Shown: positions 33,228-42,777, numbered from the stretch's first letter. The stretch is 64,000 nucleotides of DNA from Fusobacteriaceae bacterium (GCA_031272775.1 JAISTB010000016.1:1-64000); one strand, 5' to 3'. The notes: generated from the letters alone by a model not told the origin. Numbers and translations are program-made.

Positions 33228-33905
33228 CTATATCCCTCCGAAACGTCTTTCTCTCGTGTTGTAGTCAGCGATGGCCGCGTCGAGGTCTTTTTCCCCGAAA
33301 TCGGGCCAAAGGGTTTCACAAATGTGGATTTCCGCATAGGCGATCTGCCAGAGCAGAAAATTGGAGATCCGGTATTCCCCGCTGGTCCGGATCAGGAGCT
33401 CCGGGTCAGGTAGCCTGTTGTAGAGCGCTCCGGCAAAGTCCTCTTCCGTAATTTCTTTTTTGCCCGAGGCGAGAAGCCGGTTGGCGGCGTCAAGGATTTC
33501 CGCCCGCCCGCCGTAGTTGAAGGCCACGTTCAAGACAAGCCCTGAATTTTCCGCCGTCACTTGTTCCAGACGGGCGATGGCCGCCTTCAGGTCTTCGCTG
33601 ACGCCTTCCTTGCGGCCGGAAACCATGAAGCGGACGTTTTTCTCCATGAGGTTTTTCTCTTCCTGCTTCAGATAGCGCTTGAAGAGTCGCATCAGCGTCC
33701 CCACTTCCTCTTTGCTCCGTTTCCAGTTTTCCGTGGAAAAGGCGTAGACCGTGAGGATTTTGATTCCCAGTTTTCCCGCGTGCTCCACTGTCCGCCTCAG
33801 GGAATGGACGCCCTCCTTGTGGCCCAGTGTCCTCGGGAGGCCTCTTTTTTTTGCCCATCTGCCGTTGCCGTCCATAATGATGGCCACATGCCTTGGAATG
33901 TCCAT
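33228..33905 (-). CDS. uppS: Undecaprenyl diphosphate synthase (cis-prenyltransferase)
   Basis: UppS, 225 residues, makes the C55 lipid carrier for peptidoglycan and envelope polysaccharide. The catalytic Asp is in IIMDGNGRWAKKRGLPRTLGH; VYAFSTENWKR and the C-terminal RTSGEYRISNFLLWQIAYAE are classical signatures. ATG 33905 (MDIPRHVAIIMDG) is chosen by its GGGAGAG site and the family's N-terminus; an upstream start would add 24 residues. First gene of the operon, with a promoter at 33948-33976. Confidence 0.96.
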   Translation of the reverse strand: MDIPRHVAIIMDGNGRWAKKRGLPRTLGHKEGVHSLRRTVEHAGKLGIKILTVYAFSTENWKRSKEEVGTLMRLFKRYLKQEEKNLMEKNVRFMVSGRKEGVSEDLKAAIARLEQVTAENSGLVLNVAFNYGGRAEILDAANRLLASGKKEITEEDFAGALYNRLPDPELLIRTSGEYRISNFLLWQIAYAEIHICETLWPDFGEKDLDAAIADYNTRERRFGGI

Positions 33906-33947
33906 GCTTCTCTCTCCCTTTTCCGCCCCTCGGGGCTCTTTTGTACC

Positions 33948-33976
33948 ATTATACCATTTCAAGCGAAAAAAGTCCA
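33948..33976 (-). promoter_or_regulatory. Promoter of the uppS-cdsA-dxr-add operon
   Basis: On the minus strand TGGACT (33971-33976) and TATAAT (33948-33953) with a 17-bp spacer, 42 bp upstream of uppS. Confidence 0.7.
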
Positions 33977-34016
33977 TACGGGTTTGAAAGTCAGGGAAAA
34001 GTCAGTGTCGCACGTC

Positions 34017-34045
34017 TTGCCAGCGCCCGGATTTTGTGCTATAAT
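34017..34045 (+). promoter_or_regulatory. Promoter of the FNT-family gene
   Basis: TTGCCA (34017-34022) and TATAAT (34040-34045), 17-bp spacer, 58 bp upstream of the start codon; it diverges from the uppS promoter. Confidence 0.65.
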
Positions 34046-34103
34046 GAATTGGAGCCGCCGGTCGGCTTTACAAAATCCATGAAAAAACGAAAGGTCGTGA
34101 GCG

Positions 34104-34727
34104 ATGAATACAAAACTGAAGGATCTGGTCAAGGGACTTTACGCGGGATTTCTGATCGGCATGGGGGGCATTGTGTACCTTTCCTGCGACAACCGCTACA
34201 TGGGCGCTTTTTTATTTTCCATCGGCCTGTTGATGATCTGCGTCTACGGGCTGAACCTCTATACGGGAAAAGTCGGCTATTTCGACTTTGCGGCCCGCCG
34301 GGAGAGCGCGGGCTTTATCGGCCGGGTCTGGGTCGGAAATCTGCTGGGAACGGGACTTGCGGCCATCTTGCTCAGATTTGCCGGCAAAAAGACCCTTGTG
34401 GAAAGCGCCCGGGCCATAGCTGCCGGAAAATTGCGGGCGGGAACCCTTTCGATCCTCGCTTCGGCCTTTTTCTGCGGAATTCTCATGCATTTGGCGGTCA
34501 ATACGTTCAAAAAATACCGGGACAGTCACATCATCGCGGGGATGGCGGCCGTCTTTATGGGCGTCATGGTCTTTATCCTCAGCGGTTTTGATCACAGCGT
34601 GGCCAATATGTTTTATATTTCCTGCGGCGGCGCCTGGGGCCTGCGGGCGCTTTACGCCATCGTTGCGGCCTCCGCGGGAAACGCGGCGGGGGCGCTCTTC
34701 ATCCGCTGCGCGCTGACGGACAAATAA
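34104..34727 (+). CDS. Formate/nitrite transporter (FNT) family protein, short form
   Basis: A 207-residue membrane protein with six hydrophobic segments fitting the FNT pentameric channel family (formate, nitrite, hydrosulfide). It shows GLYAGFLIGMGGIVYLS near the N-terminus, LYTGKVGYF after the second helix, and FDHSVANMFYIS, the conserved H-x-x-(A/V)-N-M of FNT channels that includes the central-pore His. It is shorter than classical FocA (about 280 residues), as in a compact subgroup. The substrate cannot be told from sequence. It stands alone under its own promoter; its stop codon is 3 bp from the tRNA gene on the other strand. Confidence 0.82.
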   Translation: MNTKLKDLVKGLYAGFLIGMGGIVYLSCDNRYMGAFLFSIGLLMICVYGLNLYTGKVGYFDFAARRESAGFIGRVWVGNLLGTGLAAILLRFAGKKTLVESARAIAAGKLRAGTLSILASAFFCGILMHLAVNTFKKYRDSHIIAGMAAVFMGVMVFILSGFDHSVANMFYISCGGAWGLRALYAIVAASAGNAAGALFIRCALTDK

Positions 34728-34730
34728 AAA

Positions 34731-34806
34731 TGGCGCTTCCTGCAAGACTCGAACTTGCGACACTGCGGTTAACAGCCGCATGCTCTACCGACTGAGCTAA
34801 GGAAGC
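34731..34806 (-). tRNA. tRNA-Asn (anticodon GUU)
   Basis: A 76-nt cloverleaf on the minus strand. Acceptor stem GCTTCCT/AGGAAGC, D-arm TAGCTCAGTCGGTAGAGCA, anticodon stem GCGG/CCGC with loop CTGTTAA (anticodon GTT), T-arm GCAAG-TTCGAGT-CTTGC, discriminator G and an encoded CCA. The anticodon and G73 both fit Asn identity. Confidence 0.97.
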
Positions 34807-34839
34807 GCACAAAAATGACATTTTTTTCTCAACAGGTAC

Positions 34840-34868
34840 ATTTTATGCGAAACAAGCCCCTTTGTCAA
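34840..34868 (-). promoter_or_regulatory. Promoter of tRNA-Asn
   Basis: On the minus strand TTGACA (34863-34868) and TAAAAT (34840-34845) with a 17-bp spacer, 33 bp upstream of the tRNA 5' end. Confidence 0.7.
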
Positions 34869-34952
34869 GCTTTTTTTATAATTTCCCTTCTTTCATATAT
34901 TGGGCAAGTTTTCCGTTGATCGCGAAAAATTCATCCGCCGCCCGTTTGCCGC

Positions 34953-36038
34953 TTATTTTTTGCCGCGCTTATCGTTCTTCTCAATGGCTTCCCACAAGCC
35001 GTTGAGATAGGTGAGGCCCAGGGCCCTGTCGTAAAGCCCGTAGCCGGGGCGTCCCGCTTCTCCCCAGATCATGCGCCCGTGGTCGGGGCGGATATAGCCG
35101 TCAAAGCCCGTATCATAAAAGGCTTTCATGATCTCGTACATGTCGAGACTGCCTTCGGCTGAAAGATGGGAGGCTTCCCGGAATTTTTTCGGGCCGAGGA
35201 ATTTGACGTTCCGGACATGGCCGCAGGCGATGCGCTTCTTTTCGCCGAAATGCCGGATAATGGACGGCAGGTCGTTTTCGGGGTTGGAGCCCAGAGAGCC
35301 CGTGCACAGACAGAGGGCGTTGGCCGGACTGTCCACAAGAGAAATGATCTTGTCGAAATGCTCGGCCTTGTGGGCGATCCGCGGCAGACCGAAAATGGGC
35401 CAGGCGGGGTCGTCGGGGTGGACGGCCATGCGGACGCCCAGTTTTTCACAGGTGGGGATGATCCCCTCGAGGAAATATTTGTAGTTTTCGAGGAGTTTTT
35501 CGGGGGAGATGTCCTTGTAGACGGAAAGGACCCGCTCCAATTCCTTGAGCCGCTCGGGTTCCCAGCCCGGCAGCGAGAAGCCTTTGGAATTCTTCATGGT
35601 GTTTTCCACAAGATCAAGGGGCGTCATCCCTTGAAGCTCCGCGTCATCGTAATAAAGGACGTTGGAGCCGTCCTCAATGACCCGGGCGAGGTCCGTCCGG
35701 AGCCAGTCGAATACCGGCATAAAATTGTACACGATGACCTTGACGCCGTAGGCGGCAAGATTTTCTATGGTCTCCACATAGTTGGCGATCCACTTGTCTC
35801 TTGCGGGGACGCCCATCTTGATGTCCTCGTGGACATTGACGGACTCGATGACCTCGACTTCGAGGCCCGCGTCATGGACCTGCTGCACATAAGGGGCGAT
35901 GACTTCTTTGGGCCATACGACCCCGGCGGCGTACTGATCGAGGAAACCCATGAGTCCCGAACAACCCGGGATCTGCCTGATTTGCTGCAAGGAAACGGGG
36001 TCGCTTTTTTCCCCGTACCAACGGAATGTCATTTTCAT
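34953..36038 (-). CDS. uxuA: Mannonate dehydratase
   Basis: UxuA, 361 residues, converts D-mannonate to 2-keto-3-deoxygluconate in glucuronate breakdown. The start [23 protein letters not shown] and GVVWPKEVI, the metal-site regions [19 protein letters not shown] and [14 protein letters not shown], and the C-terminal [27 protein letters not shown] are all characteristic. It lies 15 bp after the Zn-dehydrogenase gene. The reductase that makes mannonate (uxuB) is at 41131-42741, across the divergent control region. Confidence 0.97.
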   Translation of the reverse strand: MKMTFRWYGEKSDPVSLQQIRQIPGCSGLMGFLDQYAAGVVWPKEVIAPYVQQVHDAGLEVEVIESVNVHEDIKMGVPARDKWIANYVETIENLAAYGVKVIVYNFMPVFDWLRTDLARVIEDGSNVLYYDDAELQGMTPLDLVENTMKNSKGFSLPGWEPERLKELERVLSVYKDISPEKLLENYKYFLEGIIPTCEKLGVRMAVHPDDPAWPIFGLPRIAHKAEHFDKIISLVDSPANALCLCTGSLGSNPENDLPSIIRHFGEKKRIACGHVRNVKFLGPKKFREASHLSAEGSLDMYEIMKAFYDTGFDGYIRPDHGRMIWGEAGRPGYGLYDRALGLTYLNGLWEAIEKNDKRGKK

Positions 36039-36053
36039 ATTGTTATCCTCCTG

Positions 36054-37073
36054 TCAAAAATCCAAAATAATTTTCATTGTATTTTCCGGATCGTTTTTCA
36101 GTTGATCGAGGGCCCCCTCGATATCCGTAAACTTGAAATGATGCGTGATGATCCGCGTCGGATCCAGTTTTCCCTCCTCAAACCACTGAATGACCTGGGG
36201 AAATTTGTTGTTGTTGAGGCGGGTGCCGCGGATATCCAGCTCCCGGCTCGTGATCGTAAATTCCGTGATCTGGGCCTGGCTGTCGTGGAAACCCATGGTG
36301 ACCACGGTACCCGCGGGCCGGACCGACAGCGCCGCTTCCTTGAGCGATACGCCCACGCAGGCGGCGTCTATGGCCACATCGCAGCCGAGGCCGTCCGTGA
36401 GGCTCTTGACAAAGGCGACGGTGTCCTCGTTTTTTGAATTCAGCACATGGGCCGCGCCGAATTCATTCGCTCTCGTCAGCCTGTCGTCGATGATGTCGGT
36501 CATGATACATTTTGCCCCCAGAATATGACAGACTTGCAGGATCGTCAGCGCGATCTGGCCGCTGCCGCAAATGAGGACCGTATCTCCTGCGGCTACCCCG
36601 CCCCGGGAGACGACCTGGGCCGCCACCGTATAGGGCTCGATACAGGAAGCCAGCTGCCAGGGCATGTCGGCCGCGACCGGAAAGACGTTTTTTTCGGGGA
36701 CCGTCACATATTCCCTAAAGCCGCCGTCGGCGTGGACGCCCAGGACTTTGAGATTCGCGCAGACATTGCCGCGGCCGATCAGGCAGACCTTGCACACGCC
36801 GCAGTTGCAGACGGGGTTGACCGACACGTGATCGCCGGCCTTGACGCGTGTTACGGCGGCGCCGGTTTCCACGACCTCGCCGGCAAATTCATGGCCGATG
36901 ACCCGGGGGTAAGTGGCGACAGGAGACGTCCCCCGGTAAATGCTGACGTCGGAGCCGCAAATCCCGGCGGCTTTGACCTTGATCAGGACCTCGTCGGCTT
37001 TTTCGATCCGGGGCATGGGATCTTCTTCGATTTTGATCATATTGGGGCTCAATACCCGTATGGCTTTCATCAT
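36054..37073 (-). CDS. Zinc-dependent medium-chain dehydrogenase
   Basis: A 339-residue MDR-family dehydrogenase. Catalytic zinc ligands are in GICGSD (Cys) and GHEFAGEV (His, Glu); the structural zinc lobe is CNCGVCKVCLIGRGNVC (four Cys). The NAD(P) loop is ILICGSGQIALTI-like (VLICGSGQIALT). The closest types are sorbitol/L-idonate/threonine dehydrogenases. In front of uxuA and opposite the hexuronate TRAP genes, it most likely interconverts a sugar acid, for example feeding an aldonate or uronate into the fructuronate route; this is inference. It starts MMKAIRVL with two possible ATGs and has GGAGG just upstream. Confidence 0.85.
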   Translation of the reverse strand: MMKAIRVLSPNMIKIEEDPMPRIEKADEVLIKVKAAGICGSDVSIYRGTSPVATYPRVIGHEFAGEVVETGAAVTRVKAGDHVSVNPVCNCGVCKVCLIGRGNVCANLKVLGVHADGGFREYVTVPEKNVFPVAADMPWQLASCIEPYTVAAQVVSRGGVAAGDTVLICGSGQIALTILQVCHILGAKCIMTDIIDDRLTRANEFGAAHVLNSKNEDTVAFVKSLTDGLGCDVAIDAACVGVSLKEAALSVRPAGTVVTMGFHDSQAQITEFTITSRELDIRGTRLNNNKFPQVIQWFEEGKLDPTRIITHHFKFTDIEGALDQLKNDPENTMKIILDF

Positions 37074-37285
37074 TTCCTCCTTGATTTATGGAAAAAAAGC
37101 GTCATCTCCGGAAAAAAACACGTACTTACGCAAAACCTGTATTCACGTAATATATCAGTTAATACAAAGATACCACATTTTTCCCCAATAAGCAAGAGGC
37201 CCTTCGGCAATAATTTCAAGAATTCTCCGCTTTCGGGAGAAAAGCCTTCAAAAAAGCAAAAATTCAACTATTTTCGAAAAAACTA

Positions 37286-37314
37286 TTGACAGATAATGAA
37301 TCGTAAGGTACAAT
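37286..37314 (+). promoter_or_regulatory. Promoter of the hexuronate TRAP operon
   Basis: TTGACA (37286-37291) and TACAAT (37309-37314) with a 17-bp spacer, 105 bp upstream of the receptor gene. The 345-bp divergent region 37074-37418 is otherwise AT-rich, with no gene. No clear minus-strand promoter could be assigned for the dehydrogenase-uxuA side. Confidence 0.75.
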
Positions 37315-37343
37315 TTAAATATGAAATCGTTTTATTTGGAACA

Positions 37344-37353
37344 GTCATATGAC
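37344..37353. promoter_or_regulatory. Candidate operator palindrome GTCATATGAC
   Basis: A perfect 10-bp palindrome 30 bp downstream of the -10 box of the TRAP promoter, inside the leader. It is a possible site for the GntR-family regulator encoded at 40365-41129. A 10-bp palindrome can occur by chance, so this is tentative. Confidence 0.35.
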
Positions 37354-37418
37354 CCCGAAAAGGGAATTTCATTTGGCGGTTCAAGGAAAAACTGATATTT
37401 TAGTTCAGGAGGTAAGAC

Positions 37419-38399
37419 ATGAAAAGAATCGGTGTTGTTTTTATGGCGCTTATCGTGGCGATGTTGGCCACGGCAAGCATGGTTTTCGCCTCAGGCAAAC
37501 CCATTGACCTTGTGATCGGGCATATTGTGGCCGAAGATCATACGTGGCACAAGGCTTCCCTCAAGTTCAAAGAAGTCGTGGAAGCCAAATCGGGCGGCAA
37601 AATCAAAGTGACGATCTATCCGAACAATCAGCTGGGTTCGGAACTGGACGTCATTCAGTCCATCCTGACCGGCGGCGGCGCGGATATCGTCTTTACCGGC
37701 GAGTCCATGCAAACATTCGCTGAAGAATTGGGGATCATCGGAATGCCCTACGCGATCACGAGCGACGCCCATATGGAAAAAGTGCTGAACGGCCCCGTGG
37801 GCAAAGAATTTGAAGATCTGATGCTGAGTTCGGGCTTGCGCGTAATCGGCGCCTTCGTCAGAGGGCCCCGGAACATCACGTCGAAGAAACCCATCAAGAC
37901 CCCCGATGATCTGAAGGGCTTCATTATCCGGACGCCCGCGTCTCCCATGACCGTGGCGGCCTTTGAGGCAATGGGCGCCAAACCCACCCCCATGGCCTTC
38001 GGAGAAGTATTCACCTCCCTGCAGCAGGGCGTTATCGACGGACAGGAAAATCCCTTGGCCATGATCAAGACCGGCGCCTTCTATGAAGTGCAGAAATACG
38101 TGGATGTTACGGAACATCTGCGGGCCTGGGTCTACATCGCCATCGGAGAGGACAAATTCCAGTCGCTGCCCAAGGACCTGCAGGCGATCGTTCTCGAAGC
38201 CGGAAAAGAAATGCAGACCTACGAGCATGAATTGTTCCTGGCCGAAGAAGCCCAGCTCAAAGCCGAATTGGAAGGCAAGGGCATGGAATTCGTAACCGTC
38301 GATCAGAAACCCTTCCGCGACAAAGCCGTCGAAGGCGTGCTGAAAGTCCTGACACCGAAACAGAAAGCGCTCTATGAGAAAATCGTAGCCGCCGAATAA
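37419..38399 (+). CDS. TRAP transporter substrate-binding protein (DctP type), hexuronate locus
   Basis: A 326-residue periplasmic receptor with signal peptide (1-25, ending near MVFASGK). Markers are AEDHTWHKASLKFKEVVEA, IYPNNQLGSELDVIQSI, and LKGFIIRTPASPM with the conserved carboxylate-binding Arg. AGGAGG precedes ATG 37419. Its place between uxuA and uxuB genes indicates a hexuronate such as glucuronate or fructuronate as ligand; this is inference from context. Confidence 0.93.
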   Translation: MKRIGVVFMALIVAMLATASMVFASGKPIDLVIGHIVAEDHTWHKASLKFKEVVEAKSGGKIKVTIYPNNQLGSELDVIQSILTGGGADIVFTGESMQTFAEELGIIGMPYAITSDAHMEKVLNGPVGKEFEDLMLSSGLRVIGAFVRGPRNITSKKPIKTPDDLKGFIIRTPASPMTVAAFEAMGAKPTPMAFGEVFTSLQQGVIDGQENPLAMIKTGAFYEVQKYVDVTEHLRAWVYIAIGEDKFQSLPKDLQAIVLEAGKEMQTYEHELFLAEEAQLKAELEGKGMEFVTVDQKPFRDKAVEGVLKVLTPKQKALYEKIVAAE

Positions 38400-38493
38400 C
38401 AAAAAAATACGCGTGTGTGGGGAAAGCCAGCATCCGACGGATGGATGTTGGCTTTCGCCCTATTCGCTCCCTGACAAACGAAAGGAGGCAAGC

Positions 38494-39078
38494 GTGGCAG
38501 AAAACCTGAACACAGAATGGGAAAAAAATTACGAAGAAAAAGTCGAAGAACTTTCGGGCGACGATACGGGAAAGGGTCCGGGCAAAAGCGGCCTCGAGCG
38601 CTTCATCGCGGCCAAGAACGCCCTGATGTCCACCATCGCCGTCTTTTTCCTGGCGGGCTTTATCGTGAGCGTCATGATCCAGGTCACGAGCCGGACATTT
38701 TTGCCGAAATCTCCGGCCTGGACCGAAGAGATCGCCCGCTATTTCTTTATCTATATGGTCGCTTTCGGGGCCAGCGTCGCCGTCCACACAAAGGAATTCG
38801 TGGGCGTCGACATGCTGACGGTCTATTTTCCGAAGATCGTCAACAAGATTTTGGAGGTCCTGATCTATGTGGGCCTCTTCAGCCTGAGCGCCTTTTTATT
38901 GAAAAATTCCGTCCTCAAATTCGCGCTGATCAACTTCCGGATGGTATCCACGGCCATGCAAATCAACATGAAATATGTCTATGTTTCCATGATCGTTTTG
39001 TTTGCGCTTTTGGCGATCAGTTATCTGTTTGAGATCGCCCTGGTATTCGTGCGGAAGGAGGAGGAGAAAAAATGGTAG
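38494..39078 (+). CDS. TRAP transporter small permease (DctQ type), hexuronate locus
   Basis: A 194-residue DctQ protein with a long charged N-terminal tail (about 40 residues, unusual for the family) before four membrane segments. It contains SPAWTEEIARYFFIYMVAFGASVAVHTKEFVGVDML, matching the W-(T/S)-E-E-x-x-R motif and the later x-(G)-(V/I)-D. The GTG start at 38494 is fixed by AAAGGAGG; longer frames lack a site. It overlaps the large permease by 7 bp. Confidence 0.9.
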   Translation: MAENLNTEWEKNYEEKVEELSGDDTGKGPGKSGLERFIAAKNALMSTIAVFFLAGFIVSVMIQVTSRTFLPKSPAWTEEIARYFFIYMVAFGASVAVHTKEFVGVDMLTVYFPKIVNKILEVLIYVGLFSLSAFLLKNSVLKFALINFRMVSTAMQINMKYVYVSMIVLFALLAISYLFEIALVFVRKEEEKKW

Positions 39079-40346
39079 CCTTGTTGTTTATCAGCTTTTT
39101 GGTTTGTCTGGCTCTCGGGGTGCCGGTGGCCTTCAGTCTCGGCGTCTCGTCCTTGCTTTATTTCATTGGGGCCGGCATGCCGCTTCAAATGTATTCCCAG
39201 CGCTTTTTCGCGGGGCTCGATTCCTTCACGCTCCTTTGTATTCCGGGTTTCGTTCTCGCGGGCAATCTGATGAATTTCGGCGGGATCACCGAGCGGCTCA
39301 TCGCGTTCTGTAACAAGCTCGTGGGCCATTTTACGGGCGGACTTGCCATAGCCAACGTCGTGGCGTCCATGATCTTCGCGGGGATTTCCGGAACGGCGCT
39401 GGCCGATACGGTCAGCGTGGGCGGGGTCCTGATCCCGGCCATGAAAAAAGAGGGCTATGACACGGACTTCACCTGCGCCGTGACCTGCTCGTCCTCCTGT
39501 ATCGGACCCATTATTCCGCCGTCGCTGCCGATGATTATCGCGGCCACCATGACGAGCCTTTCGGTCTCGAAACTGTTTGCGGCCGGCATCATTCCCGGCA
39601 TTTTGATGGGTCTCGGCATGATCGTCGTGTCCGTTGTCGTCTCCAAGAAGCGGAATTATCCCAAGGCCGAGCGCCGGGCGACGCTGATGGAGATCCTGAA
39701 GACCGGAAAAGACTCCTTCTGGGCCATCCTGATGACGCTGATCATCCTGTCGAGTATCCTTTTCGGCGTCGTTACGCCGACGGAGGCTTCGGTCCTGGCC
39801 GTGGTTTACGGCATGCTCGTCGGGGCCTTTGTCTACAAGGAACTGAATCCCAGGCGGCTTTTGCAGTGCCTCCGGCAGACGGCCGTGTCCTCGGCCGCCA
39901 TCATGGGCCTTGTGGGCTTCGCTTCCGTATTTGCCTATATCCTCACGAAGGAGCACATCCCCCAGATGATCGCCGACGGCATGCTCGCCCTGACCCGGAA
40001 CAAATTCATCCTGCTCCTTTTGATCAACATTTTCCTCGTTTTCGTAGGGATGTTTATGGAAACCATCGCGGCGATCCTGATCCTCTTCCCGGTGCTCTTG
40101 AACATCACGACCCAGGTGGGCGTGGATGCCACGCAATTCGGCGTTATGGTCGTCCTGAACCTTGTGATCGGGCTCTGTACGCCCCCCGTCGGCGTTTGTC
40201 TCTTCGCCGCGGCCAATATCGGGGAAATCAAGCTCGCTCCGGTCATCAAGGAGCTTGTGCCCTTCCTGATCAGCAATTTCGCGGTGCTGCTTCTCGTCAC
40301 CTATGTGCCCGCCATCACCATCGGCTTTGCCAATCTGATTCTCTAG
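39072..40346 (+). CDS. TRAP transporter large permease (DctM type), hexuronate locus
   Basis: A 424-residue DctM permease. VPVAFSLGVSSLLYF, FTLLCIPGFVLAGNLMNFGGIT, MIFAGISGTALADT, SCIGPIIPPSLPMI and GLCTPPVGVCLF mark the conserved transport core. It overlaps the end of the dctQ gene. A GntR-type regulator follows after 18 bp. Confidence 0.95.
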   Translation: MVALLFISFLVCLALGVPVAFSLGVSSLLYFIGAGMPLQMYSQRFFAGLDSFTLLCIPGFVLAGNLMNFGGITERLIAFCNKLVGHFTGGLAIANVVASMIFAGISGTALADTVSVGGVLIPAMKKEGYDTDFTCAVTCSSSCIGPIIPPSLPMIIAATMTSLSVSKLFAAGIIPGILMGLGMIVVSVVVSKKRNYPKAERRATLMEILKTGKDSFWAILMTLIILSSILFGVVTPTEASVLAVVYGMLVGAFVYKELNPRRLLQCLRQTAVSSAAIMGLVGFASVFAYILTKEHIPQMIADGMLALTRNKFILLLLINIFLVFVGMFMETIAAILILFPVLLNITTQVGVDATQFGVMVVLNLVIGLCTPPVGVCLFAAANIGEIKLAPVIKELVPFLISNFAVLLLVTYVPAITIGFANLIL

Positions 40347-40364
40347 GGCAGCGGGACGCCGTAT

Positions 40365-41129
40365 ATGGAAAAACAGAGCTTGAAACTGCTGCCGAGGGAA
40401 GAACGGGAAACCAACCGGGATTATGCCTATCGTGTCTTGAAACGGAACATCCTGGTGATGACGCTGAAGCCCGGGGAAGTGCTCAACGAAAACGAAATCG
40501 CGGAACTTTTAGGCGTCAGCCGGACTCCGGTCCACGAGGCCGTGACGCGGCTCAAAGCGGAATATCTCGTCGACGTCTTTCCCCAGAGCGGCACGCGGGT
40601 TTCCCTGATCAGCATCCGGAACGTCAAGGACGGCGTATTTTTCCGGAACATTGTGGAACAGGCCATTTACCGCGAATTGACAGACAGGCTGACCGACGGG
40701 TACGCGAAAAAAATCGAGGAAAACCTCGACCGGACGGCCACCCTGATCCAAAAGATGCAGGATGAGCTGCAGACCGAGCAAAGCGGCGCGATAAACGGCT
40801 TTGAAAACTATATTGACGCCTTTATCGGCATCGACGACGAGTTTCACCGCCTGGCCTATATGGCCGCCAACCGGGGTCTGCTGTGGAATTCGGTCAAGAG
40901 CGTCTGCTCGCATTTTGACCGGATCCGCTACGCGGAATTCGCGCTGAGGAAATCGACGATCAAACACGTGCATGACGATCACTTGATGATCTATGAGTAT
41001 ATTCTCGTGGGCGGTCTGCCCGATTTCGACTTTGAAAAATTTTACTCGGCCCATCTGACTTATTACAAGAATTATTTTTTCGCGATTTATAAAGAAAATC
41101 CCCAATTTTTTATGGAAGAAGGAGTTTAG
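40365..41129 (+). CDS. GntR-family transcriptional regulator (FadR/FCD type)
   Basis: A 254-residue regulator. The winged helix holds LKPGEVLNENEIAELLGVSRTPVHEAVTRLKAE, a textbook GntR recognition helix. The C-terminal helical FCD domain carries the acidic/histidine metal site (DDEFH near residue 162, then H...H at about 205-208). FCD regulators of sugar-acid operons, such as UxuR and ExuR, are the closest analogy. Encoded between the TRAP and uxuB genes, it likely senses a hexuronate pathway intermediate and acts at the divergent region 37074-37418. Its stop is 1 bp from uxuB. Confidence 0.9.
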   Translation: MEKQSLKLLPREERETNRDYAYRVLKRNILVMTLKPGEVLNENEIAELLGVSRTPVHEAVTRLKAEYLVDVFPQSGTRVSLISIRNVKDGVFFRNIVEQAIYRELTDRLTDGYAKKIEENLDRTATLIQKMQDELQTEQSGAINGFENYIDAFIGIDDEFHRLAYMAANRGLLWNSVKSVCSHFDRIRYAEFALRKSTIKHVHDDHLMIYEYILVGGLPDFDFEKFYSAHLTYYKNYFFAIYKENPQFFMEEGV

Positions 41130-41130
41130 C

Positions 41131-42741
41131 ATGAAACTGAACCGTTTGGCCCTTAATGACAAAAAACAGTGGATTGACGCGGGTTTTGCCCTGCCGTCGT
41201 TCGATCTTGACGCCGTGTATGAAAAGACCCTGTCGCGGCCGACTTGGGTCCATCTGGGCGCGGGGAATATTTTCCGGGCTTTTCCGGCCAACGTACAGCA
41301 GAATATCCTGAACGCGGGCCTTGCCGACACGGGAATCATCGCGGCGGAGGGCTTCGATTACGAGATCGTCGAAAAACTTTACCGGCCCCACGACAACCTC
41401 GGGGTCCTTGTGACGCTGAAGGCCGACGGGTCCATCGAAAAGACCGTTGTGGCCAGTATCGCCGGGGCTCTTGTTCTCGATCCCGGTCACCCCGACTGGA
41501 AGATTCTGAAAGAAGTCTTCACGGCGCCGACGCTGCAAATGGTGAGCTTTACCATTACGGAAAAGGGGTACAACCTCACGGACGCCAAAGGGGCGTATAT
41601 GTCGGCGGTGGCGGCGGACTTTGAGGCGGGACCCGAAGCGCCGGGGAGCTATATCGGCAAAGTGGCGGCGCTCCTCTATCAGCGCTACCTCGCGGGGAAG
41701 TTCCCCGTGGCCATGGTCTCCATGGACAACTGCTCCCACAACGGCGACCGGCTCTTTGCGGCCATCGAAGCCTTCGCGCGGCATTGGACGGAAAAGGGAA
41801 GCGCGGAACCCGGTTTTCTGACCTGGATCAATTCGCCGGATCAGGTTTCCTTTCCCTGGTCCATGATCGACAAAATCACGCCGAGACCCGACGACAGCGT
41901 CGCGAAAATGCTGACGGAATCAGGCTTTGACGATATCGATACGCAAATCACCTCAAAAAACACGTATATTTCCACATTCGTAAACGCCGAGGAAGCGCAA
42001 TATCTTGTGATTGAAAACCTCTTTCCCAACGGGCGGCCCCCCCTGGACAAAGGCGGCGTGATCTTCACGGATCGGGAAACCGTGGACAAGGTGGAGAAAA
42101 TGAAGGTCTGCACCTGTCTGAATCCGCTCCATACGGCGCTGGCCATTTACGGCTGCCTCTTGGGCTATACGCTGATCTGGAAGGAAATGCGGGATGAGGA
42201 TCTGAAAAAATTGGTGGAAGTCATCGGCTACCGGGAAGGTCTGCCGGTTGTGGTCGATCCGGGCATCATTTCCCCCAGAGCCTTTATCGACGAAGTCCTG
42301 CAAAAAAGGGTCGTGAATCCCTTTATGCCCGATTCCCCGCAACGGATCGCCACGGACACGTCGCAAAAGCTGGGGATCCGCTTTGGAGAGACCATCAAAT
42401 CTTATCTCAAGAGCGACAGCCTCAAAATCACGGATCTCAAGTTGATCCCCCTGGTGCTGGCGGGCTGGTTGCGCTATCTTTTGGCTCTGGATGACGAAGG
42501 GAAGCCCTTTGAGCTCTCTTCCGACCCGCTTCTGGAGACCGTACGGCCGCATCTGGCAAGCGTCAAACTGGGCGACAAAAGGGATTTTCACGGGGAACTG
42601 GCGCCGATTCTTTCCGACGAAAAAATCTTCGCGGTCAATCTTTACGACGCGGGTTTGGGGAAGACCGTGGAGGAATATTTTGCGGAACTGATCGCGGGCC
42701 CCGGGGCCGTACGGGCCATATTGCAAAAATATCTTTCGTAG
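41131..42741 (+). CDS. uxuB: Fructuronate reductase (mannitol dehydrogenase family)
   Basis: A 536-residue long-chain polyol dehydrogenase that fits D-fructuronate reductase (D-fructuronate to D-mannonate with NADH). Start region WVHLGAGNIFRAFPANVQQ is the NAD loop, then VVASIAGALVLD and VSMDNCSHNGDRL. The catalytic Lys region is TCLNPLHTALAIYGCLLGY, and the late region KLIPLVLAGWLRYLLALDD. The product is the substrate of UxuA, encoded at 34953-36038 in the same locus. AAGGAG before ATG 41131 lies inside the end of the gntR gene. Confidence 0.9.
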   Translation: MKLNRLALNDKKQWIDAGFALPSFDLDAVYEKTLSRPTWVHLGAGNIFRAFPANVQQNILNAGLADTGIIAAEGFDYEIVEKLYRPHDNLGVLVTLKADGSIEKTVVASIAGALVLDPGHPDWKILKEVFTAPTLQMVSFTITEKGYNLTDAKGAYMSAVAADFEAGPEAPGSYIGKVAALLYQRYLAGKFPVAMVSMDNCSHNGDRLFAAIEAFARHWTEKGSAEPGFLTWINSPDQVSFPWSMIDKITPRPDDSVAKMLTESGFDDIDTQITSKNTYISTFVNAEEAQYLVIENLFPNGRPPLDKGGVIFTDRETVDKVEKMKVCTCLNPLHTALAIYGCLLGYTLIWKEMRDEDLKKLVEVIGYREGLPVVVDPGIISPRAFIDEVLQKRVVNPFMPDSPQRIATDTSQKLGIRFGETIKSYLKSDSLKITDLKLIPLVLAGWLRYLLALDDEGKPFELSSDPLLETVRPHLASVKLGDKRDFHGELAPILSDEKIFAVNLYDAGLGKTVEEYFAELIAGPGAVRAILQKYLS

Positions 42742-42777
42742 GGGTGGATGGCAATCCACTCGCGAATGTGAGGCCAT

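Noticed and set aside
34870-34950. Short minus-strand frame ending DEFFAINGKLAQYMKEGKL after uxuA
   Set aside because: Only about 30 codons with no start codon; it could be a gene remnant but is too short to support.
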